A stretch of DNA of 33,356 nt from Opitutaceae bacterium. Lineage in GTDB: Bacteria; Verrucomicrobiota; Verrucomicrobiia; Opitutales; Opitutaceae. Position 1 is the stretch's first letter. Each line of letters opens with the position of its first letter. The notes beneath the pieces are model-generated. The model saw only the letters and a list, made by a program, of their open reading frames with translations, was not told where the DNA came from and ran no database searches. Where the stretch lies: assembly GCA_947474995.1 (NCBI GenBank), contig CANJNJ010000049.1, positions 1-33,356 of the forward strand, given 5' to 3'. The position numbers and the translations under genes were made by a program. Of the stretch, positions 23,885-31,057 are shown piece after piece.

Positions 23885-25651
23885 ATGGAAAAACGTCTCT
23901 TTACAGAACTCGGCCTGACGCCGGAGATACTCAAGGCGGTCGACAAGATGGGATTTGAAGAGGCTTCGCCGATCCAAACGGCGGTGATTCCGACTATCCT
24001 CACCGGCCGCGATGTCGTGGGCCAGTCATCCACCGGGTCGGGCAAGACCGCGGCTTTTGCGATTCCGGCCATTGAAAAAGTCGACACCCAACAGCGCGCG
24101 GTGCAGGTGCTCATCCTGTGTCCGACCCGCGAGCTCGCGGTGCAGGTGGCCGAAGAGACGGGCAAACTTGCCTTCTTTAAGCGTGGGGTGAGGGAGGTGC
24201 CGATCTATGGCGGCCAGAGCTACGAGCGCCAGTATCGCGCGCTGGAGGCGGGAGCCCAGATCGTCATTGGCACGCCGGGCCGCGTGATGGACTTGATGGA
24301 ACGGGGCGCGTTGAAGCTCAATGCGCTCAAGCTGGTCGTGCTCGACGAAACCGATCGGATGCTCGACATGGGGTTTCGCGACGACATCGAGCACATCCTG
24401 AAGTCGGTGCCGGAGAAGCGGCAGCTGCTGTTTTTTTCCGCGACCATTCCGCGCGCGATCCAGGACCTAATCACCCGTTACTCGCGCGATCCAGCATGGA
24501 TTAAGATTGAGGCCGTCGCAAAGAACGCCCCGCAGGTGGAGCAGGTCTGGTTTGAGGTGGATCGGCGCTCGAAGATCGAGGCGTTGACGCGACTCATCGA
24601 CGTGCACGATTTCCGCTACGGGATCATTTTTTGCAGCACGAAGATCATGGTCGACGATCTCGACGAGCACCTGCACTCACGCGGGTATCAGACCGATCGG
24701 CTGCACGGCGACTTGTCCCAGACACAGCGGGATCGAGTCATGGATAAATTTCACCGCCATGCGTTCGAGTTCCTCATCGCCACGGACGTCGCGGCGCGCG
24801 GGCTCGACGTCAATGACCTCGAAGTGGTGTTCAATTTCGACCTGCCGAACGACGCGGAGGACTACACTCACCGCATCGGGCGCACCGGGCGCGCGGGTCG
24901 GTCGGGTCGCGCCTTCACCTTCGTCTCGGGCCAGGAGCTCTACAAGCTGCAGAGCATGGTGCGCTGGGCGAAACTCGATATCCGCCGCGGCAAGATTCCC
25001 TCGCTCGATGAGGTGGACGAGGCGCGGACGAATGTCTTCTTTGAAAAGATCCGTTCAACCCTGGAGGCCAAGGAATTCAAGCCGCACGACCAGATGATCG
25101 ACCGGCTGCTCGACCAAGGCTACGCGAGCACGGATATATGCTCGGCGCTGATCCACTTGTTGCAGGGCGCCGTCGCGCCGGCTGCGGGCAAAACGCCGAG
25201 TGCACCCCCGCCCGCATCGGCACGGGAACGAGCGGCGCCCGCGCGGCCGGCGGCCGCTCGGGCGGCCAAACCGGCGCCGGACTGGGCGCGACCGGTCGCG
25301 GCACCGGGAGCTGAAAAGGCGGCGCCGGTGGCCTCCCCCGTGCCAGGTGAAGCCGAGGTTGCGACCAAGGCGAAATATGAACGTCCCGCCCGCACCGGTG
25401 CTGAAAAAGGGATGGCGACGGTATTTCTCAACGTGGGCCGCAAGCATTTGATCACGCCGGCGGATGTCGTCGGTAAGATCGCGGGGGTTACCCGATTGCC
25501 CGCCAGTGTCGTTGGGGCGATCGACATCCATCAGCGGCACACGCTGGTTGACGTCGCGGAAAGCGAGGTCGCCGTCATCGTAAAAAAGCTCACCGGGATT
25601 ATGATGAAGGGCGAGACGCTGGCGCCCGCGCTGGCGTCCGAAACAGCGTAA
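23885..25651 (+). CDS. DEAD-box family ATP-dependent RNA helicase with DbpA-type RNA-binding domain
   Basis: Unwinds RNA duplexes during ribosome assembly or RNA turnover. The 588-residue protein has Q-motif PIQ (29-31), motif I SSTGSGKT (48-55), PTREL, TPGR, motif II as DETD (154-157) instead of DEAD, motif III SAT, then RGLDV and HRIGRTGRAGRSG in the second RecA domain. An Ala/Pro-rich linker of about 70 residues follows, and a C-terminal DbpA/CsdA-like RNA-binding domain (about 505-580, starting near GMATVFLNVGRKH). I start it at the ATG 23885 because the upstream 91 open codons are the leader of the divergent operon. The full CsdA/DeaD-like architecture suggests a cold-shock or ribosome-assembly helicase. 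Confidence 0.94.
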   Translation: MEKRLFTELGLTPEILKAVDKMGFEEASPIQTAVIPTILTGRDVVGQSSTGSGKTAAFAIPAIEKVDTQQRAVQVLILCPTRELAVQVAEETGKLAFFKRGVREVPIYGGQSYERQYRALEAGAQIVIGTPGRVMDLMERGALKLNALKLVVLDETDRMLDMGFRDDIEHILKSVPEKRQLLFFSATIPRAIQDLITRYSRDPAWIKIEAVAKNAPQVEQVWFEVDRRSKIEALTRLIDVHDFRYGIIFCSTKIMVDDLDEHLHSRGYQTDRLHGDLSQTQRDRVMDKFHRHAFEFLIATDVAARGLDVNDLEVVFNFDLPNDAEDYTHRIGRTGRAGRSGRAFTFVSGQELYKLQSMVRWAKLDIRRGKIPSLDEVDEARTNVFFEKIRSTLEAKEFKPHDQMIDRLLDQGYASTDICSALIHLLQGAVAPAAGKTPSAPPPASARERAAPARPAAARAAKPAPDWARPVAAPGAEKAAPVASPVPGEAEVATKAKYERPARTGAEKGMATVFLNVGRKHLITPADVVGKIAGVTRLPASVVGAIDIHQRHTLVDVAESEVAVIVKKLTGIMMKGETLAPALASETA

Positions 25652-25701
25652 TGGTGGGTGGGCAAGAGGGCGGAGCCGGAGAGTGGGCCGGCCCCGCGCC
25701 C

Positions 25702-25731
25702 TTGACACTCGCGCCACGGGGCGACTATTTC
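25702..25731 (+). promoter_or_regulatory. Possible promoter for the HNH gene with a very short leader
   Basis: TTGACA at 25702-25707 is a perfect -35 match, followed after 18 bp by TATTTC (25726-25731). Transcription would start about 5 bases before the ATG at 25743, implying a nearly leaderless mRNA. The -10 match is weak. Confidence 0.3.
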
Positions 25732-25742
25732 CGTGCCCCAGT

Positions 25743-26360
25743 ATGGAAGCTGCGCTCGACCAGTCGGTGCTTGTGCTGAATCGCCTCTGGCAGGCGGTGA
25801 ACATTATTGGGGCGCGCCGGGCGTTCGGGCTGCTGGCCCGGGGTCACGCCCAGGTGGTGCATCACCATGAGGATGATTTCCGGACGTTCCCGCTGCTGAA
25901 CTGGATCGATTTTTCGCTGAGCAACCCGCCTTTGGCTGAGATCGAAATGGTGCGTACCCCGAGTCGGACCATCCGGCTGCCGCGCGTGATCCTCCTCACG
26001 TTCTTCGACAAACTGCCCTGCAAGGAACTGAAGCTCACGCGGAACAATGTCTTCGAGCGCGACAAGAATCACTGCCAGTATTGCTCGCGGGTCCTGCCGC
26101 GCGAGGAACTGAATCTGGATCACGTTATCCCTCGCGATTACGGCGGGAAGACGACGTGGGAAAACATCGTTTGCTCGTGCATCAAGTGCAACACGAGGAA
26201 AGCCAATCGGCTTCCGCATGAGGCGGGCATGAGGCTTATTCGCAAACCCTCGCGCCCGAAGTGGCGGCCGGTGATCTCGCTCGTGCTCGGCAACCAGCGG
26301 AACGAGGTCTGGAAGGATTTTCTGGACGTGGCGTATTGGAACGTGGAACTGGAAGCGTGA
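25743..26360 (+). CDS. HNH endonuclease family protein
   Basis: A 205-residue protein with a C-terminal HNH/zinc-ribbon nuclease fold. CQYC (Cys111, Cys114) and CIKC (Cys146, Cys149) form the zinc site, and the catalytic core is LDHVIPRDYGGKTTWENIV, with Asp126-His127 and Asn141. The N-terminal 95 residues (VLVLNRLWQAVNII, RRAFGLLARGHAQVV) form a conserved lead-in found in a widespread stand-alone HNH family whose biological role is not settled. The ATG at 25743 is the start; the frame upstream is not protein-like. The gene stands alone between the helicase and the ACT protein, with no methyltransferase, transposase or phage gene nearby, so restriction or homing is not indicated. Confidence 0.88.
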   Translation: MEAALDQSVLVLNRLWQAVNIIGARRAFGLLARGHAQVVHHHEDDFRTFPLLNWIDFSLSNPPLAEIEMVRTPSRTIRLPRVILLTFFDKLPCKELKLTRNNVFERDKNHCQYCSRVLPREELNLDHVIPRDYGGKTTWENIVCSCIKCNTRKANRLPHEAGMRLIRKPSRPKWRPVISLVLGNQRNEVWKDFLDVAYWNVELEA

Positions 26361-26421
26361 GCGCGCTTCGCCCCGCGAAGTAAGGTTTAAAGTGTAAGGC
26401 GGAGACTCCTTTTGGTTGCCA

Positions 26422-26475
26422 AGGGCGGGAGGGCCGAACTCCGTCCAGGCCGTTGCCGCGGGGCGCCACCGCCCT
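26422..26475. other. Nested inverted repeat upstream of the ACT-domain gene
   Basis: AGGGCGG (26422-26428) pairs with CCGCCCT (26469-26475), with GGCC/GGCC as an inner stem. It ends 44 bases before the ATG at 26520. No T tract follows. The words AAGGGCG and TGCCGCGGGGCGC also occur in the alaS upstream repeat at about 19500-19535. Confidence 0.35.
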
Positions 26476-26519
26476 GATAACGGGATTGCGCGGCCCCAGC
26501 CGTCCGCCAGTTTTGGGCC

Positions 26520-27092
26520 ATGCTCGCAACCCTCGTCATGACCGTCATCGGCGCCGACCGGCCCGGACTCGTGCAACTGGTGGCTACTCGGGTCGCCGAT
26601 CACGGTGGCAACTGGCTCGAGAGCCGGATGTGTCACCTGGGTGGGCAGTTTGCCGGCATCTTGCGCGTGGAAGTCGCCGCAGAGCGGGTCGACGAGTTGG
26701 TCGGTTCCCTGCATCGGCTCGAGGCGAGCGGGTTGCGCGTAATCGTGCACGCAGAGGGCGATGCAGCCAAGACGCCCGGTTCACGCCCGGCCGGTTCGGT
26801 GGCGAAACTGGAATTGGTCGGACAGGATCGACCGGGAATCTTGCGGAGTGTGTCCGGCGTGCTGGCGACCCACGGGGTGAACGTCGAGGAACTGTCGTCC
26901 GAGCGCGTCAGTGCGCCGATGGGCGGTGGAATTTTGTTTCAGGCTCATGCGACCGTGCTCGTGCCGGCCAAGACCAATCTCGCGGCCGTCCGCGCCGATT
27001 TGGAAAAAATCGCCGCCGATCTAATGGTCGACCTGAAGCTGGAACCCGCAAACTCGCACCGGTCTCAGCCGGAAAATTCAGTTGAGCGCTGA
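26520..27092 (+). CDS. Double ACT-domain protein, GcvR-like
   Basis: A 190-residue cytoplasmic protein made of two ACT domains. Residues about 3-80 contain VIGADRPGLVQLVATRVADHGGNW, and about 94-172 contain LVGQDRPGILRSVSGVLATHGVN. The DRPG(L/I) turn and following glycine are the ligand-binding edge of ACT domains. The two-ACT layout and length match GcvR-type proteins, which in E. coli antagonise the glycine-cleavage activator GcvA; there is no gcvA here, so regulatory function is only inferred. The last residues (QPENSVER) are encoded by the left end of repeat copy C and look like read-in rather than conserved protein. Confidence 0.85.
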   Translation: MLATLVMTVIGADRPGLVQLVATRVADHGGNWLESRMCHLGGQFAGILRVEVAAERVDELVGSLHRLEASGLRVIVHAEGDAAKTPGSRPAGSVAKLELVGQDRPGILRSVSGVLATHGVNVEELSSERVSAPMGGGILFQAHATVLVPAKTNLAAVRADLEKIAADLMVDLKLEPANSHRSQPENSVER

Positions 27093-27253
27093 AGCTTGGA
27101 AGTTAAAAACCCGGGCGGGAAAAACGTTGCCCGAGGTGTATACTTGAAAAATGGAGTCACTGGTCAGTGTGGGTCGAATCCAACGCGAAACGAGTAATCT
27201 CGCCCCGGTCTGCATCGCTTTCAGCTTTCAACCTTCAACTGTACAAGTCCGGC
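27068..27253. repeat. Dispersed inverted-repeat element, copy C
   Basis: The left end (27068-27110) reads GCCGGAAAATTCAGTTGAG. On the other strand this is CTCAACTGAATTTTCCGGC, nearly the same as the right end of copy A. The right end (27217-27253) reads GCTTTCAGCTTTCAACC and then TTCAACTGTACAAGTCCGGC. The ACT gene ends inside the left arm; the cupin gene starts 17 bases after the right arm. Confidence 0.7.
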
Positions 27254-27269
27254 TCAGACCCTCTAAGAC

Positions 27270-27716
27270 ATGCTCGAGCAACTATTGCGCGCCTACCAAT
27301 GGTTCGACCATCCCGAGGGGATGAAGTTTGTCGAAGCGCAGCAGGATGCGTTTCGCACGGTCGGCCACTGGCTTTTCCAGCCCGGGGCGATGTCCGCCTT
27401 CCACCGCGTGCTCAACTGTGAGGAAATTTGGGCCCTTCACGTCGGCCGACTCCACCTTCACGTCATCGCCCCGGACGGCGCATATCGGCTGGTGCGCCTC
27501 GGATTGGATTTGGCCGGCGGCGACGTTCCCGTGGCGACCGTGCCGAAAGGGCACTGGCAGGCGGCGGAACTGGCGCCGGCGGTCCCCTTCGCGTTTGGCA
27601 CCAACGTGTGCGCGCCCGGCTTTCGCTATTCGGAGCTGCAGATCGCGCCACGCTTGGAACTCGCCGAGTTGTTTCCCCAGCACCAAGATCTCATCGTTCA
27701 ACTCACTCACCCATGA
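27270..27716 (+). CDS. Cupin_5 (DUF985) family protein
   Basis: A 148-residue single-domain cupin. The order AFHRVLNCEEIWALHVGR, LHLHVIAPDGAYRLVRLG, TVPKGHWQAAEL and CAPGFRYSELQIA follows the DUF985 family, whose members have a small beta-barrel and mostly unknown activity. His in FHR, Glu in EEIW and His in HLHV are at the usual metal/ligand positions. It starts just downstream of repeat copy C, and its stop overlaps the MOSC start by 4 bp (ATGA, 27713-27716), so the two are translationally coupled. Function is not known. Confidence 0.85.
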   Translation: MLEQLLRAYQWFDHPEGMKFVEAQQDAFRTVGHWLFQPGAMSAFHRVLNCEEIWALHVGRLHLHVIAPDGAYRLVRLGLDLAGGDVPVATVPKGHWQAAELAPAVPFAFGTNVCAPGFRYSELQIAPRLELAELFPQHQDLIVQLTHP

Positions 27717-28240
27717 AGAACTCCGATCCGACCACGTCATCCGAGTCAGGTGCCCCCTTGCGAGCGGGCATGGCCGTGCCGCCTTCGGTCGTGGAAATTC
27801 TGGTGGCGACTTCCCCCACCGCCGCCATGACGTGCCCGGCGGAAGTTCGCGCCGTGCCGGGCAAGGGCCTCGAAGGGGATCGCTATTTCGAAGGCGTCGG
27901 CACGTTCTCGCCGCATCCGCCAAAACCCGATTTTGAAATCACGCTGATCGAAAAGGAAAACGTCGCTGCCTTCGCGCGCGATTCCGGCCTGCCCTTCACC
28001 GCCGCCCACGCCCGGCGCAACCTCGTGACCGTCGGCGTGGATCTAAACGCGTTGGTGGGCCGGGAGTTTTTGATCGGCGAGGTTCGCATCCGCGGCATCC
28101 GGCTTTGCGAACCTTGCAGCTATCTGGCCAAGACGACTTACCCCGAAACGCTCAAGGGCCTGGTGCACAAGGGTGGACTGCGCGCGCAGATCGTGTCCGA
28201 AGGGCGCATCCGCGTCGGAGACCTTATTCGCTGGGAATAA
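27713..28240 (+). CDS. MOSC-domain protein
   Basis: A 175-residue MOSC protein; members of this fold handle molybdenum cofactor sulfur or related substrates. AVPGKGLEGDRYF (48-59), ITLIEKENV, ARRNLVTVGVDLNALVGREF and the Cys132/Cys135 pair in RLCEPCSYL are family features, as is the closing SEGRIRVGDLIRWE. It starts in the stop codon of the cupin gene. An internal ATG at residue 20 could be the true start, since the first 19 residues are Ser/Thr-rich and poorly protein-like, but the ATGA overlap argues for the first. No molybdenum-cofactor gene is nearby, so the substrate is open. Confidence 0.88.
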   Translation: MKNSDPTTSSESGAPLRAGMAVPPSVVEILVATSPTAAMTCPAEVRAVPGKGLEGDRYFEGVGTFSPHPPKPDFEITLIEKENVAAFARDSGLPFTAAHARRNLVTVGVDLNALVGREFLIGEVRIRGIRLCEPCSYLAKTTYPETLKGLVHKGGLRAQIVSEGRIRVGDLIRWE

Positions 28241-28255
28241 ATAAACCCTGAAAGC

Positions 28256-28292
28256 GTTTTCAACTTTCACCTCTCAACTGCACGAGTCCGGC
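28256..28292. repeat. Dispersed repeat end, copy D (single end)
   Basis: GTTTTCAACTTTCACCTCTC followed by AACTGCACGAGTCCGGC, located 16 bases after the MOSC stop. It matches the right ends of copies A and C (TCAACTG, then TCCGGC after six bases). No matching left end is visible, so this is a solo end or a degraded copy. Confidence 0.55.
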
Positions 28293-28352
28293 TGTCAGGC
28301 TGAGGGGAGTGAATCGGATACGCGCAGGTTAGTGAGGCGGCGCTTTCGCTCT

Positions 28353-28395
28353 GCCTGACCAGCCTTGAGGTCCTGAAGGCTCTCAGGCACTTTTT
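28353..28395 (+). terminator. Intrinsic terminator after the cupin-MOSC genes
   Basis: Two stacked 6-bp stems, GCCTGA/TCAGGC (28353-28358 with 28383-28388) and AGCCTT/AAGGCT (28361-28366 with 28376-28381), separated by a 2/1-base bulge, with a 9-base loop. Five T follow at 28391-28395. It reads in the plus direction between convergent genes. Confidence 0.7.
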
Positions 28396-28441
28396 CGTGG
28401 TCTCCCTGAACGGTCGCCGCACTCCAAAATTCGCGAAGGCC

Positions 28442-29404
28442 TCAATACCTCGGCCTTCGTCGGCGGCCCGCGTGGGCACGGCTGTCGGCGCGGGTCCAGT
28501 CTTCCTCCCACGCCGCGATCACCGTGTTAAGGTACCGCACCTCGCGGCGCAGGTATTCAATCTCGCTCTTTAGATTTATCTCAGTCCGTCGATCGAGGAT
28601 CGGGCGCTTGTGTTCCGAAACGGTAAAGCGCCACTGCGGGGAACTGCGGTACTCCCGGAGCTTGCGCTCCGTGTCGCGCCGGGCGGCATGAAGTTCCTCA
28701 ATGGCGCGATTCAACCGGCTGAGGGGTGAGGTTGGGCCGAGGACCTCGTTCGCGGTTTCCCAATCCACCTCGAGGCGCGAGAGCCAGTCCGTATCACCCG
28801 CCGCCCAGGCCTGCTGGACTTCGTGCCAGAGGCGCTGCCGGGCGGGGGTCCACTCGCCACCGCGATCCGGGTGCAGCCGCTGGACGAGGCGACGAAAGAT
28901 GTCCCGGGCGACCAGCGAACGCCCGGCCTTGGGCTCGAGCTCCGCGGCGGTCTGCTCGGCCTCGGGTGGCACCTCGCGTTCGTTCTCCTCGAACTCCGCT
29001 TCCCGGGCGAACGCGGCTGGGTTCAGTTCCCGCTCCTTTTGCTCCCGCCAAAGTCGTTTGAGCGAACGGCCACTGGTATAGGCCATGGCCTCGACCATCT
29101 TGATTTTTCGGGCCTTGGCTGTGGCCTCTTCCTGAAACTCGCGCAGCTGCGTGACCAGGAGAGGAAAGGTCCGGTGCAGCCACGACTCGTGAGCCGGGCA
29201 GTCAATCTCCTCGTGGCGGTGGAGGTCTCGGGTGGCCTTTTCGAGGCGTTTCCGCGCGGTATGAAATTCCGCCCAAGCCGCGCTTTGCAGGCGGCGATGA
29301 TCGATGATGAGCAGGGCCCGCTCTTGAACCGGCACCAATTTACGCGCCGCGGCCTTGGGTGCGGCAGTCCGCTTTCGTCGGGGAGTGGCTACTTGGCCGG
29401 GCAT
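28442..29404 (-). CDS. Protein with a J-domain-like segment, function unknown
   Basis: A 320-residue charged, mostly helical protein. The N-terminus is Lys/Arg/Ala-rich; residues about 40-150 look like coiled coil with many Glu/Arg/Lys. Residues 165-205 read ARDIFRRLVQRLHPDRGG and then RLWHEVQQAWAAGD, which matches helix II, the HPD loop (178-180) and helix III of a DnaJ J-domain. The C-terminal 90 residues form another charged helical stretch ending in an Arg-rich tail. There is no Gly/Phe region, zinc domain or substrate-binding domain of DnaJ. I start it at the ATG 29402-29404; the frame is open to 29626 and an ATG at 29524 is possible. It may be a specialised Hsp70 co-chaperone, but only the HPD segment supports that. 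Confidence 0.7.
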   Translation of the reverse strand: MPGQVATPRRKRTAAPKAAARKLVPVQERALLIIDHRRLQSAAWAEFHTARKRLEKATRDLHRHEEIDCPAHESWLHRTFPLLVTQLREFQEEATAKARKIKMVEAMAYTSGRSLKRLWREQKERELNPAAFAREAEFEENEREVPPEAEQTAAELEPKAGRSLVARDIFRRLVQRLHPDRGGEWTPARQRLWHEVQQAWAAGDTDWLSRLEVDWETANEVLGPTSPLSRLNRAIEELHAARRDTERKLREYRSSPQWRFTVSEHKRPILDRRTEINLKSEIEYLRREVRYLNTVIAAWEEDWTRADSRAHAGRRRRPRY

Positions 29405-29896
29405 GAACCGCCAAAGAAACGCGGAGAAGGGCGGAAGGCGAGCGGAGCCGATGGATATTTTAGGGCCCGCTGATTGCTGATCTAATGGTTCAGAGACCCC
29501 GTCAGCGGACAAAACGAGCGTCATCCTCGACAAAACGAGCGACGTGCCGGGTGGGCCGGGCATTCCGTGCGCGGCCATGAAACGTGATCGGGGCCGAGCC
29601 GGACGGCTTCGGGCCGAAACCTGCAACAGTTGACGCGTGTCACGACGGGATGGTGGAACTAGGGGTATCCCCTCTGTGGCGCGGGTAATTAGAGTATCTG
29701 TATTGGCTTGCGATCCAGAAAAATGAGCAACGACTGAACTGGGGCCCCCCCCACCGCGCGAAACGCTGGGTCATTGTCTGATAGGAAATCAGCGCGAGCG
29801 AATCACCGCGTTGGCGAGCGTGTACTCGGCGCCCCACCCCAAGCAGTATCAGCGCATCCTAGCGATCACGGTCCGGACTAACGAGGGCGGGGCAAG
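29405..29896. other. Gene-free divergent spacer with direct repeats and a possible operator
   Basis: About 490 bases between the J-like gene (minus) and the sensor kinase (plus), with no convincing ORF. It holds a 13-base direct repeat GACAAAACGAGCG at 29508-29520 and 29529-29541 (21-bp spacing, two helical turns), about 105-140 bp upstream of the J-like gene. It also holds the palindromic box described separately at 29655-29673 and an eight-C run near 29745. Promoters for both flanking genes are expected here, but I could not assign -10/-35 elements with confidence. Confidence 0.5.
29655..29673. promoter_or_regulatory. Possible regulator-binding palindrome upstream of the sensor kinase
   Basis: GGAACT followed by AGGGG-TAT-CCCCT (29661-29673), a 5-bp inverted repeat around 3 bases. 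The 10-mer GGAACTAGGG (29655-29664) recurs at 33313-33322, after the kinase gene, followed there by a less symmetric half. The site is about 225 bp before the kinase ATG. The shape fits a dimeric response-regulator site, but the binding protein is unknown. Confidence 0.35.
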
Positions 29897-30973
29897 ATGA
29901 AAGAACTTCATAAGCCAGCCGCCGTTCTCTCGGGAGATACGAGCGTTTCACCAGCGGCAAACTCCGTCTTTCGCCATTCGCTTTCGGGTTTCATCATCCC
30001 GCTGCTCTTCATGGGCTGGGGACTATTTGCCTGGTGGGCTGTCGCTCAGGCCGACCGTGAGATGCGGGCCAGCCTGCTCCAGCAAGCGCGAATCGTGGCC
30101 CAGGCGGTGAATCGCGACCAGGTACTGATACTTACCGGCACCGCGGCCGACTTAGACAATCCTGACTACCAACGGCTCAAGGAACAGTTCGCCGGTGGCC
30201 GCTTGACGATCCCGCAGTGCCGGTTTCTTTACCTCATAGGCCGAAAGACAGATGGCACGTTCTTTGTCTTTGTGGACAGCGAGTCAGCCACCACGAAGGA
30301 CTATTTTCCGCCCGGCCAGGTTTACGCAAAAGTCCCCGCCGTATTCCGCCGCGGGTTCGACTCTAAGCTCCCCGCGGTCGAGGGCCCGGTCAGCGACCGC
30401 GGGGCTGAGGGGGTTTTAGCGGTGGTTCCGCTGATCCATCCGAGCACCGGGGCGGTGCTCGCGGTGCTGGGAGTGGAGATAGATACCGGGGATTGGAAGT
30501 GGATGATGGCCAAGCGTGTGCTCCTGCCTCTGGCGCGGGCGCTCGTGATCTTAATGGGTTGCGCGACCTATCTATTCGCCTTCCGCCGCCCAAGTGCCCG
30601 GCGCAACCTGATTTTGTCCTTAAGCCTGTTGGCCGGCGGGTTACTCGTCACCGGAATGATCGTGTATTACGCCAAGGCGGATGCGGAAGCTAACTCGCTG
30701 CGGGAGTTCGAATTGGCCGGCAATGAGATCCGACTCGATATCTTAGCCCGCCTCCACGCCAGCGAGCAGGTCCTTCGTAGTGGCGCGGCCTTGTTTGAAG
30801 CCTCGGGGAACGTCGCCCGCGAGGAATGGCGGGCGTTCACCCAAGGGCTTCAGCTTGAAAAAGACCTGCCGGGCATGCAGGGCCTTGGCTATGCGCCGCT
30901 GATCCCCAGCGCGCAACTGGCCGCGCACGTCGCGGAAATTCGCCGGCAAGGTTTCCGCGATTATCAGGTCTAG
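29897..30973 (+). CDS. N-terminal fragment of the interrupted kinase: membrane sensor part
   Basis: As written, this ORF encodes 358 residues: three membrane segments, the first extracytoplasmic sensor region (with YLIGRKTDGTFFVFVDSES and VLAVVPLIHPSTGAVLAVLG, a Cache/PDC-like pattern) and only the first part of the CHASE domain. It lacks all kinase parts. If the TAG is real and not read through, the product would be a membrane protein with no signalling output. Confidence 0.55.
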   Translation: MKELHKPAAVLSGDTSVSPAANSVFRHSLSGFIIPLLFMGWGLFAWWAVAQADREMRASLLQQARIVAQAVNRDQVLILTGTAADLDNPDYQRLKEQFAGGRLTIPQCRFLYLIGRKTDGTFFVFVDSESATTKDYFPPGQVYAKVPAVFRRGFDSKLPAVEGPVSDRGAEGVLAVVPLIHPSTGAVLAVLGVEIDTGDWKWMMAKRVLLPLARALVILMGCATYLFAFRRPSARRNLILSLSLLAGGLLVTGMIVYYAKADAEANSLREFELAGNEIRLDILARLHASEQVLRSGAALFEASGNVAREEWRAFTQGLQLEKDLPGMQGLGYAPLIPSAQLAAHVAEIRRQGFRDYQV

Positions 30974-31057
30974 CCCGGCAAGGACCGCGAGACTTATTCC
31001 GCCATCATCTACCTCGAGCCGTTCACGAATAGCAACTTGAGCGCCTTTGGCTATGAC

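Noticed and set aside
29640-29837. 65-codon minus-strand ORF in the divergent spacer
   Set aside because: No protein-like composition; it overlaps the palindromic box and poly-C run.
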